In this document: positions 1 through 8,217 of the stretch, piece by piece
Numbering within the stretch: the first letter of the stretch is position 1
Layout of the letters: the number at the start of each line of letters is the position of its first letter
DNA from: JBFGCM01 sp041581135
GTDB lineage: Bacteria > Actinomycetota > Acidimicrobiia > Spongiisociales > UBA5794
Direction of reading: 5' to 3'
Length of the DNA stretch: 64,000 bases
Assembly (NCBI GenBank): GCA_041581135.1
Contig: JBFGCM010000007.1
Coordinates: 1-64,000 of the forward strand
Notes under the pieces: model-generated
The model's input: only the letters and a program-made list of their open reading frames with translations
Told to the model about the DNA's origin: nothing
Database searches by the model: none
Program-made: the position numbers and the translations under genes

Positions 1-90
1 CCTCGGGCACGGGGGCTACTGGCTCAGGCTCGGCCGCTACTGCCGCCTCGGACACGGGGGCTACTGGCTCAGGCTCGGCCGCTACTGGTT
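1..90. repeat. Two tandem 45-bp repeats inside rpsA
   Basis: Positions 1-45 and 46-90 are near-identical (for example cctcgggcacgggggctact against cctcggacacgggggctact) and keep the reading frame. More copies may lie beyond the window edge. Confidence 0.8.
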
Positions 91-343
91 CTGCCGGCGA
101 CGACTCTGTGGCCTCCGTTGCCTCCGCCGCGGCTGCAGGCACGGCGTCTGCCATCGGTGCTTCCTCGGTGGTTTCCGGCTGGTCTTCGGTGGGCGCAGCG
201 GCGGAATCCGCCTCCGGAGTGGCTGCTGACTCGGCGGCTGCCGAGGATACGTGTTCGGTCGCGGGGGCGTCGGTGGGTGCCGCCGCCTGTTCGGATACCT
301 CGGACTCCGCGGAGTCGGTGAGGTCCTTGTCGTCAATGGTCAT
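1..343 (-). CDS. rpsA: 30S ribosomal protein S1, N-terminal part (runs off the left edge)
   Basis: Only the first 114 codons are present, reading from the ATG at 343 with an AAGGAG ribosome binding site at 358-363. The visible part is entirely disordered and acidic, rich in Glu, Ala, Pro and Ser, beginning MTIDDKDLTDSAESEV. No S1 domain is reached. The S1 identification is by position: polA followed directly by rpsA is the conserved actinobacterial order, and some actinobacterial S1 proteins carry acidic N-terminal extensions. The last 90 bases are two copies of a 45-bp unit coding a 15-residue Glu-Pro-Val-Ala repeat. S1 would bind mRNA on the small ribosomal subunit. Another Ala/Glu/Pro-rich protein cannot be excluded from this fragment. 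Confidence 0.6.
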   Translation of the reverse strand, partial: MTIDDKDLTDSAESEVSEQAAAPTDAPATEHVSSAAAESAATPEADSAAAPTEDQPETTEEAPMADAVPAAAAEATEATESSPAEPVAAEPEPVAPVSEAAVAAEPEPVAPVPE

Positions 344-452
344 AGATGGACGTAACTCTCCTTGTAACAAATGTGTCTTCGGCGCGCGAAAACACGGCAC
401 CGAAGCCGGGCCAGGGTAACACAGTGGACACACCGGGGGAATTGTCTCGGGA

Positions 453-3086
453 CTAGTGCTGGCAGTCGGCGAGCGTGGCCCCGGAGGCCATGTCGACCCG
501 CAGCGGCACGCTCAACTCGACGATTCCCTCCATCGTCGACCGCGTCAGCGCGGCCACTGCGTCGAGTTCGTCCACTGGCACCTCGAGCACCAGTTCGTCG
601 TGGATCTGGACGAGCATCCGCCCACCGGTGTCGGCGAGATTCGCCTCCAGCTCGACCATGGCCTTCTTGATGATGTCGGCGGCCGTGCCCTGGATGGGGG
701 CATTCAGCGCCATGCGCTCCCCCATCTGGCGGTTGCGCACGTTGTTGCTGTTCAGCTCGGGCAGGTAGCGGCGCCGCCCGAGCAGCGTGGTGGTGAACCC
801 GGTTCGCTTGGCCTCGGTGACGATGCCCTGCATGAACGCTTTGACTTCGGGGAACTGCGTGAAGTACGCATCGACGTGCGCCTGGGCCTCGTCGCGGGAG
901 ATCTCCAATCGTTGGGCGAGACCGTAGGCCTCCATGCCGTACAGCAAGCCGAAGTTGATGACCTTGGCTCGGCGCCGCATGTCGGGCGTCACGTCGACCG
1001 CACTGACGCCGGCCACTCGGGCGGCGGTGGCGGTGTGGATGTCCTCGTCATTGCGAAACGCTTCCACCAAACCGGCATCACCGGACATGTGGGCCAGGAT
1101 CCGCAGCTCGATCTGCGAGTAGTCGGCGACGAGGAACTCGGTGCCGGGAGCGGCGACGAAGGCACGGCGGATGGCGCGGCCTTCCTCGCTGCGGATCGGG
1201 ATGTTCTGCAGATTGGGCTGCTCGGCCGAAAGTCGGCCCGTGGCAGCTGCCATCTGGTTGAAGCGACCCCGGATGCGCCCGTCGTCCTCGATGAGCGGCA
1301 GGAAGCCGTCGACGTACGTGGACCTCAGCTTCTCGAGCTCTCGGTACGTCAGGAGGGACTCGACGATCGGGTGATCCAGTTTGGCCAGCACCGACGCATC
1401 GGTGGAAGGGGCACCCTTTTGCGTTTTCTTCAGGACCGGCAACCCGAGTCGCTCGAACAACACTTCCCGCAGCTGCAGGGTCGAGTTGATGTTGAACGGC
1501 TCGCCGGCGATCTCGTGGATCTCCTTCTCCAGGGTGGCGAGCCTGTGTCGCAGATCCTCCCGCAGGTCGACGAGGTATTCCCGATCGACTCCGATGCCGC
1601 GCAGCTCCATTGCGGCCAGCACAGACACGAGCGGCAGCTCGATACTGGCGTACAGATCCATCCCGCCGCGGGCCTCCACCTGCTCGCGAAGCGGTTCCAC
1701 CAGCCGCCGCGCCGCAACCGCGCGCCGACCGGCAGCCTCCAGATCGGGTCCGGACGTCTCGAAGTCGAACGCACCCTGCGCCTTGGATCCGGCGTCTTCT
1801 GTGGCGTCGACCGAGTCGACCTCGACTCCCAATTCGCGTAGCGCCAGCTCGGAGAGGTCACTCACTCGTTGCGCCGGGTTCACCACGTACGCGGCGAGCG
1901 CAGTGTCGAAGCCCAGCCCGCGAAGCGTGATGCCGCGCTCCAGCAACTCACGGATGAGTGGTTTGGCGTCGTGGGTGACCTTGGCGACCGCCGGATCCTC
2001 GAGGGCAACACGGAGATGCTCCAACTGATCGACCGGTACGAACGATGCCACGTCATCGCCGGTGGCGACCGCCAGCCCGGCGAGCACCCCCTCGTCGTGG
2101 ACCGCCTCCACTCCGTGCATCGCGCCGGCGCGCATGAGCTCGGCCAGGTCTGCGGCGCGGCGCACGCTGGTCACCTCGATGTCGAGTACCTCGTGGGTGC
2201 CCAGGCTCGGCTCACCCAGGCCTTCGAGCTCGTTCAGGCGGTCCCACAACGAGCGGAACGCCAAGTCGTCGAAGACACCATGCACGACCGTCGGATCCCA
2301 CGGCTCGGACACCAGATCGTCGATGACGACGTCGACCTCGACGTCTCGCTTCAGGCACATGAGCCGATGGTTGAGCAACACCTGATCCCTGCACGCGGCA
2401 AGATTCTCCCGCAGCTTCGGGGTCTGCTCGTCGATGTGCTCGTAGATGCCCTCGAGCGATCCGTAGTTCTTGAGCAGCTTGGCGGCGGTCTTCTCGCCGA
2501 CACCAGGGACGCCGGGGAGGTTGTCCGAGGTGTCGCCGCGCAGCGCGGCGTACTCGACGTATCCGGCGGGAGTGACGCCATACCGCTCCAGCAACCACTC
2601 GGGCGTGGCGTCCACCGTGTCGGAGATGCCCCGCCTCGTGTAGATCACCCGGACCTGCTCACCAACGAGCTGAAAGGCATCGCGATCTCCGGTGACCACC
2701 ACCACGTCCCAGCCCTCATTCACCGCCATGTCGGCGAGGGTGGCGATCACGTCATCTGCCTCTACACCCGGCACCCCGATCTGTTCGATCCGCATGGCCT
2801 CGAGCACTTCGCGGATGAGCGGAAGCTGGTCGCGGAACAGGTCCGGGGGTGACTCCCGCTGCGCCTTGTACTCGGCATACTCCTCGCTCCGGAACGTGGG
2901 GCCGGGCACGTCCCACGCCACCGCGATGCCGTCTGGTGCCTCGTCGCCGAGTAGGCGGATCAACATCGACGTGAAGCCGTAGACCGCGTTGGTCACCTGT
3001 CCGGCAGTCGTCGCCAAGTCGGCGGGGAGGGCGAAGAAGGCGCGGTAGGCCAGGCTCAGGCCGTCGAGGAGAGCGAGTTTCGGCAC
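453..3086 (-). CDS. polA: DNA polymerase I
   Basis: 877 residues, GTG start. It fills gaps and removes RNA primers in replication and excision repair. The N-terminal 5'-3' nuclease domain (about 1-290) opens MPKLALLDGLSLAYRAFFAL and has the helix-hairpin-helix stretch GVPGVGEKTAAKLL. The middle domain (about 300-480) is a 3'-5' exonuclease fold without the usual DxE metal ligands, so proofreading is probably absent, as in Taq and mycobacterial PolA. The polymerase domain has motif A (DYSQIELRI, near 655), motif B (RRRAKVINFGLLYG, near 704) and motif C (HDE, 829-831). Followed by rpsA 109 bases downstream on the same strand. Length and motifs are typical. Confidence 0.98.
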   Translation of the reverse strand: MPKLALLDGLSLAYRAFFALPADLATTAGQVTNAVYGFTSMLIRLLGDEAPDGIAVAWDVPGPTFRSEEYAEYKAQRESPPDLFRDQLPLIREVLEAMRIEQIGVPGVEADDVIATLADMAVNEGWDVVVVTGDRDAFQLVGEQVRVIYTRRGISDTVDATPEWLLERYGVTPAGYVEYAALRGDTSDNLPGVPGVGEKTAAKLLKNYGSLEGIYEHIDEQTPKLRENLAACRDQVLLNHRLMCLKRDVEVDVVIDDLVSEPWDPTVVHGVFDDLAFRSLWDRLNELEGLGEPSLGTHEVLDIEVTSVRRAADLAELMRAGAMHGVEAVHDEGVLAGLAVATGDDVASFVPVDQLEHLRVALEDPAVAKVTHDAKPLIRELLERGITLRGLGFDTALAAYVVNPAQRVSDLSELALRELGVEVDSVDATEDAGSKAQGAFDFETSGPDLEAAGRRAVAARRLVEPLREQVEARGGMDLYASIELPLVSVLAAMELRGIGVDREYLVDLREDLRHRLATLEKEIHEIAGEPFNINSTLQLREVLFERLGLPVLKKTQKGAPSTDASVLAKLDHPIVESLLTYRELEKLRSTYVDGFLPLIEDDGRIRGRFNQMAAATGRLSAEQPNLQNIPIRSEEGRAIRRAFVAAPGTEFLVADYSQIELRILAHMSGDAGLVEAFRNDEDIHTATAARVAGVSAVDVTPDMRRRAKVINFGLLYGMEAYGLAQRLEISRDEAQAHVDAYFTQFPEVKAFMQGIVTEAKRTGFTTTLLGRRRYLPELNSNNVRNRQMGERMALNAPIQGTAADIIKKAMVELEANLADTGGRMLVQIHDELVLEVPVDELDAVAALTRSTMEGIVELSVPLRVDMASGATLADCQH

Positions 3087-3196
3087 CGAGCCATCATATC
3101 GGCAGATACCGGATCGCCCCGCTCCGCCGGACTGCCAGATCGCTTCGCTTCCAGACCCGCGGGCGGCTCGAACGCTCCCGACGGGACGAGCTCAGC

Positions 3197-3472
3197 TCAG
3201 CTCAGCTTGGAGATCAATCGGTCTCGCTTGGCTTCGAGCTTCTCTCGCTTGCGGATCAATCCCTCCACCACCGACCGGGCCCGAGCCACGTCCGCCCTGG
3301 TTTCGGCGGCGTCGGCGCGATCGATCGGAGCATCGGACACTGCGGCGTCGCGCTGGGCGTCGTCGTCGATGTGCTGGTGCATGATGAGCTCTTCGCGGGC
3401 GAGCGTCTCGGCGTCCCGCAGCGCGGCGATCTCGTCATTGAGCTGGAAGATGCGCCGTTCGAGCCGGCCCAT
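3197..3472 (-). CDS. Small coiled-coil protein of unknown function
   Basis: 91 residues, ATG start, only 3 bases after the stop of the TadG-like gene, so probably co-transcribed with it. The sequence is strongly charged and helical: residues 1-30 and 55-90 look like two coiled-coil segments joined by an Asp/Ala-rich linker. There is no Cys, no signal peptide and no membrane segment. I do not recognise a family. The coding end lies in four imperfect AGCTG pentamers; the stop falls within the first, so changes in repeat number would not alter the protein. Confidence 0.7.
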   Translation of the reverse strand: MGRLERRIFQLNDEIAALRDAETLAREELIMHQHIDDDAQRDAAVSDAPIDRADAAETRADVARARSVVEGLIRKREKLEAKRDRLISKLS

Positions 3473-3475
3473 GCG

Positions 3476-5176
3476 TCAGGGCCCGGTCGTGGACGTCGTG
3501 GTGGTCGTCGTGTAGTTGTGCACGAGGTGGATGGGTTGGCCGCGGACCTGAATACCCCAGGTGGTGCGGTCGGTCACGCTGGCGGCGGCCGGGTAGTCGT
3601 AGAACACGGTCCACCAGCACGACGGCGTGCAGCTGTACGTGTCGGCCAGCACGAACTCGATCTCGAGGAACTGGCCGTTGTAGCCGCGGCACTCACTGAC
3701 GGTGGGGCCGTCGGCGCACCCGGCGGGATCGATGGCGACGGCCACTCCCGAGGTCTGAATCTGGCAGTCGGGTCCGGCCGCATCGTCGCGCCAACCGTCA
3801 TTGGGGCCCGGGTCGGGGATCACGTTGTTGCTGGCGTCGAGATATCGCCCGAACTTGTCCCGCACGCGGAACCGACAGTCCTGGACGTTGCCCTCTTGGC
3901 CGAGCGTGAGGAACGAGTCGCCGGCCGCCTCTCCCGGGTCATAGAGGATGACGTTGATGACTCGGCCGGCGTACTCGGCAGGGATCTCGGCGACGTCGAA
4001 CGTGGTGTCGACGTCGGACGAGCTGTGGATCGACAGCCACTCGACGGCGAACAGGTCCACCGGAGCCGTCCCCCCCTGGCGAACACCGAAGTTGTTGTTG
4101 GCGGTCCCGTTGTCGGCGATCACCTCGAGCACCCAGCGGCCCTCGACGGGTGCCGCCACATCGCAATCGGGGGCCTCGGTCCACTGATACTGGAACGCGG
4201 TCTTGTAGTCGGCGATGGTGATCGGAGCGCCGGTGTAGGGGTGCGTGAGCGGAACGGCGTCCTCGGGGAGGAACGTGTAACTGCATTCCGCCGGGTTGGC
4301 GAACCGGTTGTCCTCGGGGTTGTTCGGCGTGTTGTCCGGGGGGTACAGGGCGTAGGTGGTGGCGACCCCGTCACGGCTGGCGGCGTTGGAGATGTCGTCT
4401 CCCGACCCGAACACTTCCGGGTCGGCAGGATCGGGGTCGGTCTGGCTCGCGTTGTCGAAGTTGGGGGCGTCGAAGAAGTCGATGTCCAGGGTTCCCATGC
4501 CCTTGACGTCGATCGCGTAGTAGTAGGCGGGGTCGGCGTAGTACGCCTCGTAGGTGGGGTCGCTGACCGTCGCCGGGTCGTTGTCGTAGTCGCAGGTCAG
4601 CACGTCGGGGTGCGGGCTGGTGCTGTTCTTGCACTTCGTGGACCGATGGTCCCCCTGCTCGATGGAGGTGTGCTCGCCGTTGACGGCGACCCAGAAGCCC
4701 TGTGCTTCCTGAAGACCGAGTGAGTCGGCGCGGCCGCCGAGCTTGATGACCGGCAGCTGCTCTGCAGTCGCTGTGCGGGCAACGGTCATGGTGTCGAAAC
4801 CGAAGATGCGCATGAAGAAGGTGTCGACCGGTCCTGCGACCCGGACTTCGAGCTGGTTGTTGGTGGCACCGATTGAGGTCGCCACCTGGGCCCCGTTGAT
4901 ACCGTGGGCGTAGCCGTTGCGACGGGCGAGGTTGTGGGCGACGACATCGGCCGTGGAACCAGGGAGCGGATCGCCCGGCTTCAGCGGCAGATACACCACT
5001 CCGGCCAACGCGCCGGCCTCGGCGGCCTTCTGGGCCCGGGCCCCGTTCAGGAAGAGCCAGCCGAGGTCCACGGCGAACGCCGCCATTCCCATGAGCACCA
5101 CCAGCGCCCCGGCCAACAACACGAGCACTGCGCCACGATCGTCGCCCTGGAGCTTCCGCTTGATTCGCTCAACCAC
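3476..5176 (-). CDS. TadG-like surface protein with N-terminal prepilin-like membrane anchor
   Basis: 566 residues from a GTG at 5176 that overlaps the TGA of the TadE-like gene (GTGGTTGA), with GGAG 7 bases upstream; a longer ORF from 5251 has no such support. The N terminus has the TadE/TadG signature: a basic stretch, DDRGAVLVL, then one hydrophobic helix (about residues 14-36) followed by LFLNGARAQKAAEAGALAG. The rest is a long predicted extracellular part with Asp-, Asn- and Tyr-rich segments and about eight Cys residues. It ends in a Thr-rich tail. Such proteins act at the surface with Flp/Tad pili, but no tadA, tadB, tadC or prepilin peptidase gene is nearby. Confidence 0.8.
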   Translation of the reverse strand: MVERIKRKLQGDDRGAVLVLLAGALVVLMGMAAFAVDLGWLFLNGARAQKAAEAGALAGVVYLPLKPGDPLPGSTADVVAHNLARRNGYAHGINGAQVATSIGATNNQLEVRVAGPVDTFFMRIFGFDTMTVARTATAEQLPVIKLGGRADSLGLQEAQGFWVAVNGEHTSIEQGDHRSTKCKNSTSPHPDVLTCDYDNDPATVSDPTYEAYYADPAYYYAIDVKGMGTLDIDFFDAPNFDNASQTDPDPADPEVFGSGDDISNAASRDGVATTYALYPPDNTPNNPEDNRFANPAECSYTFLPEDAVPLTHPYTGAPITIADYKTAFQYQWTEAPDCDVAAPVEGRWVLEVIADNGTANNNFGVRQGGTAPVDLFAVEWLSIHSSSDVDTTFDVAEIPAEYAGRVINVILYDPGEAAGDSFLTLGQEGNVQDCRFRVRDKFGRYLDASNNVIPDPGPNDGWRDDAAGPDCQIQTSGVAVAIDPAGCADGPTVSECRGYNGQFLEIEFVLADTYSCTPSCWWTVFYDYPAAASVTDRTTWGIQVRGQPIHLVHNYTTTTTTSTTGP

Positions 5177-5783
5177 TCTGTGGCTCCATCCTGAGCACCG
5201 AGGTCTCGGCCCAGCAGTTGACGAGCGAATTGTCGGCCGGGTCACGGCCACCGGCGCAGCTCACGTCGTCGTACCCCAAGAACCCGGTGACCCAGGTGTG
5301 GGTGAAGAAGACTCGAACCCCGATGTTGTCGAGGTTGGTGATGTCCACGTTCCGTCCGGCCGGCAACCAGCCGGACTGCGGCTGCACGGCCGGGTCGGGA
5401 CACGGGTTCCACGGGCATCCGTCGGTGTCGTTGGGCAGGAACGTGTAGATGTTGGTGAGGTTGTTGTCGAACGGGTCTACCGGTTCGCCGCTGGGCTGGG
5501 CCTTGTAGATCCACACCTCGGCGATGGCGTCCTCGTTGACGCCGGCGCTGAGCGTTGCCCGCAACGCCTCGACGATCAGGAAGTCGGCCGGCGGCGTGGT
5601 GCCGACGATGCCGGTGCCGACGCGGGCGGCGGCCTGGGTGGAGTTGGCGACGGAGAGCCGATCTTTGAAGGCGAGACCGAATTCGACGATCCCGAACAAG
5701 AGGGTGAACAGCAGCAAGGACGCAAGAGCCATCTCGACCATGACGGCACCTCGGTCCGAGCTCAGCGGCGTCGTGAGCTTGAT
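5169..5783 (-). CDS. TadE-like protein, probable AUC start
   Basis: About 204 residues with the TadE hallmark SSDRGAVMVEMALAS followed by LLLFTLLFGIVEFGLAF, a single N-terminal membrane helix preceded by a short basic leader. The open frame extends to 5930, but that extension has no ribosome binding site and crosses the tRNA-Leu promoter region. A perfect AGGAGG at 5790-5795 lies 6 bases before an in-frame ATC at 5781-5783, which would give a typical short leader (KLTTPLSSDRG). I take this ATC as the likely start; a TTG further upstream is the alternative. The stop overlaps the TadG-like start, so the two are coupled. Function: minor pilin-like surface component, by family. Confidence 0.75.
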   Translation of the reverse strand: MKLTTPLSSDRGAVMVEMALASLLLFTLLFGIVEFGLAFKDRLSVANSTQAAARVGTGIVGTTPPADFLIVEALRATLSAGVNEDAIAEVWIYKAQPSGEPVDPFDNNLTNIYTFLPNDTDGCPWNPCPDPAVQPQSGWLPAGRNVDITNLDNIGVRVFFTHTWVTGFLGYDDVSCAGGRDPADNSLVNCWAETSVLRMEPQSG

Positions 5784-5894
5784 GTCCGGCCTCCTACGCG
5801 TTGGTGGGTTCTGTGTTGTACCGCGTTCTGAAACGCGTGGCAACCTTCCGGCTACCTGGGCGCATTGCCACACATCGTAGTCGTGGCGAACGCC

Positions 5895-5926
5895 CTGAGA
5901 ATAGGTCGTGTGACCTATGATCTCAG
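5895..5926. promoter_or_regulatory. Near-perfect palindrome over the tRNA-Leu promoter, candidate operator
   Basis: CTGAGA (5895-5900) and ATAGGTC (5901-5907) are mirrored by GACCTAT (5912-5918) and TCTCAG (5921-5926), with a 4-base centre (gtgt) and a 2-base bulge. It lies between the tRNA-Leu and TadE-like genes, which diverge, and covers the putative -10 element. No T-run follows on either strand, so a terminator is unlikely. Confidence 0.5.
5916..5921 (+). promoter_or_regulatory. Putative -10 element for tRNA-Leu
   Basis: TATGAT lies 13 bases upstream of the mature 5' end at 5935. The -35 region (CCTGAG at 5894-5899, 16-base spacer) is a weak match. Confidence 0.45.
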
Positions 5927-5934
5927 TCACACAC

Positions 5935-6020
5935 GCCGGGATGGCGGAATGGTAGACGCGGCGGACTCAAAATCCGTTGGGCGCAAGCCCGTGGGGGTTC
6001 GAGTCCCCCTCCCGGTACCA
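5935..6020 (+). tRNA. tRNA-Leu (anticodon CAA)
   Basis: 86 bases including an encoded CCA. The acceptor arm GCCGGGA pairs with TCCCGGT (one G-T pair), the discriminator is A, the anticodon stem GCGGA/TCCGT encloses loop CTCAAAA with anticodon CAA, and the T arm GGGGGTTCGAGTCCCCC is canonical. The long variable arm (TGGGCGCAAGCCCGT) is the class II feature of tRNA-Leu. It reads UUG codons. Confidence 0.96.
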
Positions 6021-6145
6021 AAGGGCGTATGTGCACGTTCAGGGAGCCGCGCCCGTGGCGTCCAAGGTCAGGCGCGTAGCACCGTCATGCCAGGGCGCAG
6101 TCCCCCTACGTCGAGCGGAATCGTCTCGGCGAGTCGCTTCAGCTC

Positions 6146-6169
6146 TCCCATCTTCATCGGCAGATGGGA
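6146..6169. terminator. Candidate bidirectional hairpin between tRNA-Leu and trpA
   Basis: TCCCATCT (6146-6153) and AGATGGGA (6162-6169) form a perfect 8-bp stem with an 8-base loop, about 50 bases past the trpA stop and 126 bases past the tRNA. There is no T-run, so rho-independent termination is uncertain. Nothing else was seen in 6021-6217. Confidence 0.35.
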
Positions 6170-6217
6170 CCGCGCAACTGGAGGGCTGTTTTCCGCGCTC
6201 CCAATCGGACTAGTCCT

Positions 6218-7021
6218 TCAGCGCCGCATCGCCGAGGACAACTCGGAGACGGCGACCCGCAACGCGGCGGCCGCCTCGTCGAGGTCGGCGGCCTCGAGGA
6301 CCCGCCGCACCAGTGCCGACCCGACGATCACACCGTCGGCGAAGGCGGCGGCCTCGGCGGCTTGGTCGGGCGTCGAGATGCCGACGCCCATCACGAGCGG
6401 AACTTCGGTCACGGATCGCACCCGCTTGGCGAGGGTGACGGCTCGACCCCGCGATCCCGTGCGTTCCCCGGTCACGCCGAGCTCGGCGATGCCGTAGAGG
6501 AACACCGGGTCGAACGAGGCGACCTGTTCCAGCCGATCGTCGTCGATGGTGGGGGCGACGAACAACGCCAAGCCGAGGCCGGCATCCGCGGCGGCCGTCT
6601 GGATCGGACCGGCTTCATCGGCGGGGAGGTCGGCCACGATCAATGCATCGACGCCGGCAGCGGCGCACTGCGCCACGAACGCGGCGGGCCCGACCCGGAG
6701 AATCGGATTCACGTAGGTCATGACGATGGTGGGCCGTCCCGTGGTGGCCACGACATCGCCGGCGATGTCGATGCCGACGCCCAAGGTGGTCCCGGCGACC
6801 AGTGCTCGCCTCCCCGCCTCTTGGATGATCGGTCCGTCCATCAGCGGATCGGAGTACGGGATCCCCACCTCGAAGCCATCAGCACCTGCCTCGGCCATCG
6901 CCGCGAACAACGATGCGGACACATGCGGGTCGGGCAGCCCGGCCGTCATGTACGGCAGGAGCACCGCCCGATCCTCGCCGCGAGCCTGGCTGAAGAGGCG
7001 GGTCAGCCGGTCAGCCCCCAC
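6218..7021 (-). CDS. trpA: Tryptophan synthase alpha chain
   Basis: 267 residues from a GTG at 7021 overlapping the end of trpB by 11 bases; E. coli TrpA has 268. The subunit splits indole-3-glycerol phosphate and passes indole to TrpB. Family landmarks are GFEVGIPYSDPLMDGP, with the catalytic Asp region of loop 2, and PLVMGVGISTPDQAAE near the phosphate site, followed by GVIVGSALV. The longer open frame to 7198 lies inside trpB and is not used. Last gene of the trpC-F-B-A run, so its stop ends the operon in this direction. Confidence 0.96.
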   Translation of the reverse strand: MGADRLTRLFSQARGEDRAVLLPYMTAGLPDPHVSASLFAAMAEAGADGFEVGIPYSDPLMDGPIIQEAGRRALVAGTTLGVGIDIAGDVVATTGRPTIVMTYVNPILRVGPAAFVAQCAAAGVDALIVADLPADEAGPIQTAAADAGLGLALFVAPTIDDDRLEQVASFDPVFLYGIAELGVTGERTGSRGRAVTLAKRVRSVTEVPLVMGVGISTPDQAAEAAAFADGVIVGSALVRRVLEAADLDEAAAALRVAVSELSSAMRR

Positions 7022-8201
7022 GGATCGCCGCCACCTGCTGGACGTCCTTGTCACCGCGACCCGACAGATTGAGGACCACCGTCTTGCCGGCCAGCGCGTC
7101 CCGCTCCTTCGATATCCAGGCCAGAGCATGGGCGGACTCGAGCGCCGGAATGATGCCCTCGGTGCGAGCCATCTGCTCCATCGCATCGAGGGCCTCATCG
7201 TCGGTGACCGCGACGTAGCGGGCGACGCCGGAGTCCTTGAAGTAGGCGTGTTCGGGCCCGACGCCCGGGTAGTCGAGCCCCGCCGAGATCGAGTGCGCCT
7301 CCTGCACCTGCCCCTCGGCGTCCTGCAGCATGTACGTCATGGCTCCGTGCAACACTCCGGCGTCTCCAGCCACCAACGACGCTCCATGCTTGCCGGTCTC
7401 GATGCCGAACCCGGCGGCCTCCACGCCCACCAACTCAGGGCCTCTACCCGCCATTGGATAGAAGATGCCCATGGCGTTCGAGCCGCCGCCGACGCACGCC
7501 ACCACGACATCGACGTCGATGCCGCGGCGTGCCAGCTGCTCGAGCACTTCGTCGCCGATGACGCGCTGGAACTCCCTGACCATCCACGGGAACGGATGAG
7601 GTCCCACGACCGAGCCGATGATGTAGTGGGTGTGTTCGACGGTGGCGACCCAGTCACGCATCGCCTCCGAGACGGCGTCCTTCAGGGTGCCCGCCCCCGT
7701 CGTGACGGGAATCACTTCTGCGCCCAGCATTCGCATCCGATAGACGTTGAGCTCTTGGCGGGCGATGTCCTTCTCACCCATGTACACGACACACTCTTGA
7801 CCGAGCAGGGCACACGCCGTCGCGGTCGCCACCCCGTGCTGGCCGGCACCGGTTTCTGCAATGACACGAGGTTTGCCCATCCTCTGTGCCAGGAGGGCCT
7901 GGCCGATGGTGTTGTTGATCTTGTGGGCACCGGTGTGGGCGAGATCCTCGCGCTTGAGGAGCAGCCGCATGCCGAGCTCCTTGGAGAGGCGGGCAGCCTC
8001 ATACAGCGGCGTCGGCCGGCCCACGTACTCGTGCAAGAGCCGTTCGAACTCGGCGCGGAATTCGGCATCCGACCATGCGTGCTGGAACTGCTGATCGAGG
8101 TCCAACAGTGCAGGCATCAGGGTTTCCGGCGCGAACCGTCCCCCATAATCACCGAAGCGGCCCTTGGCGTCGGGCCGCAGCAGAGGCTTCAGTTCGGTCA
8201 T
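7011..8201 (-). CDS. trpB: Tryptophan synthase beta chain
   Basis: 396 residues, ATG start at 8201, 16 bases after trpF. It condenses indole with serine using pyridoxal phosphate. The cofactor lysine is K94 in HTGAHKINNTIGQALLAQ, the phosphate-binding loop is GGGSNAMGIF, and the N terminus (GRFGDYGGRFAPETLMPAL) is characteristic of the TrpB1 type that works with TrpA. The larger open frame upstream overlaps trpF and is a shadow. Confidence 0.98.
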   Translation of the reverse strand: MTELKPLLRPDAKGRFGDYGGRFAPETLMPALLDLDQQFQHAWSDAEFRAEFERLLHEYVGRPTPLYEAARLSKELGMRLLLKREDLAHTGAHKINNTIGQALLAQRMGKPRVIAETGAGQHGVATATACALLGQECVVYMGEKDIARQELNVYRMRMLGAEVIPVTTGAGTLKDAVSEAMRDWVATVEHTHYIIGSVVGPHPFPWMVREFQRVIGDEVLEQLARRGIDVDVVVACVGGGSNAMGIFYPMAGRGPELVGVEAAGFGIETGKHGASLVAGDAGVLHGAMTYMLQDAEGQVQEAHSISAGLDYPGVGPEHAYFKDSGVARYVAVTDDEALDAMEQMARTEGIIPALESAHALAWISKERDALAGKTVVLNLSGRGDKDVQQVAAIRGG

Positions 8202-8217
8202 CCGTCGGCGCGCCCTC

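Noticed and set aside
2212..2598. Minus-strand ORF within polA
   Set aside because: Arg/His-rich frame-shifted shadow of the polymerase gene.
3188..3208. AGCTG pentamer repeat as a phase-variable switch
   Set aside because: The stop codon lies in the first unit, so repeat changes do not alter the product.
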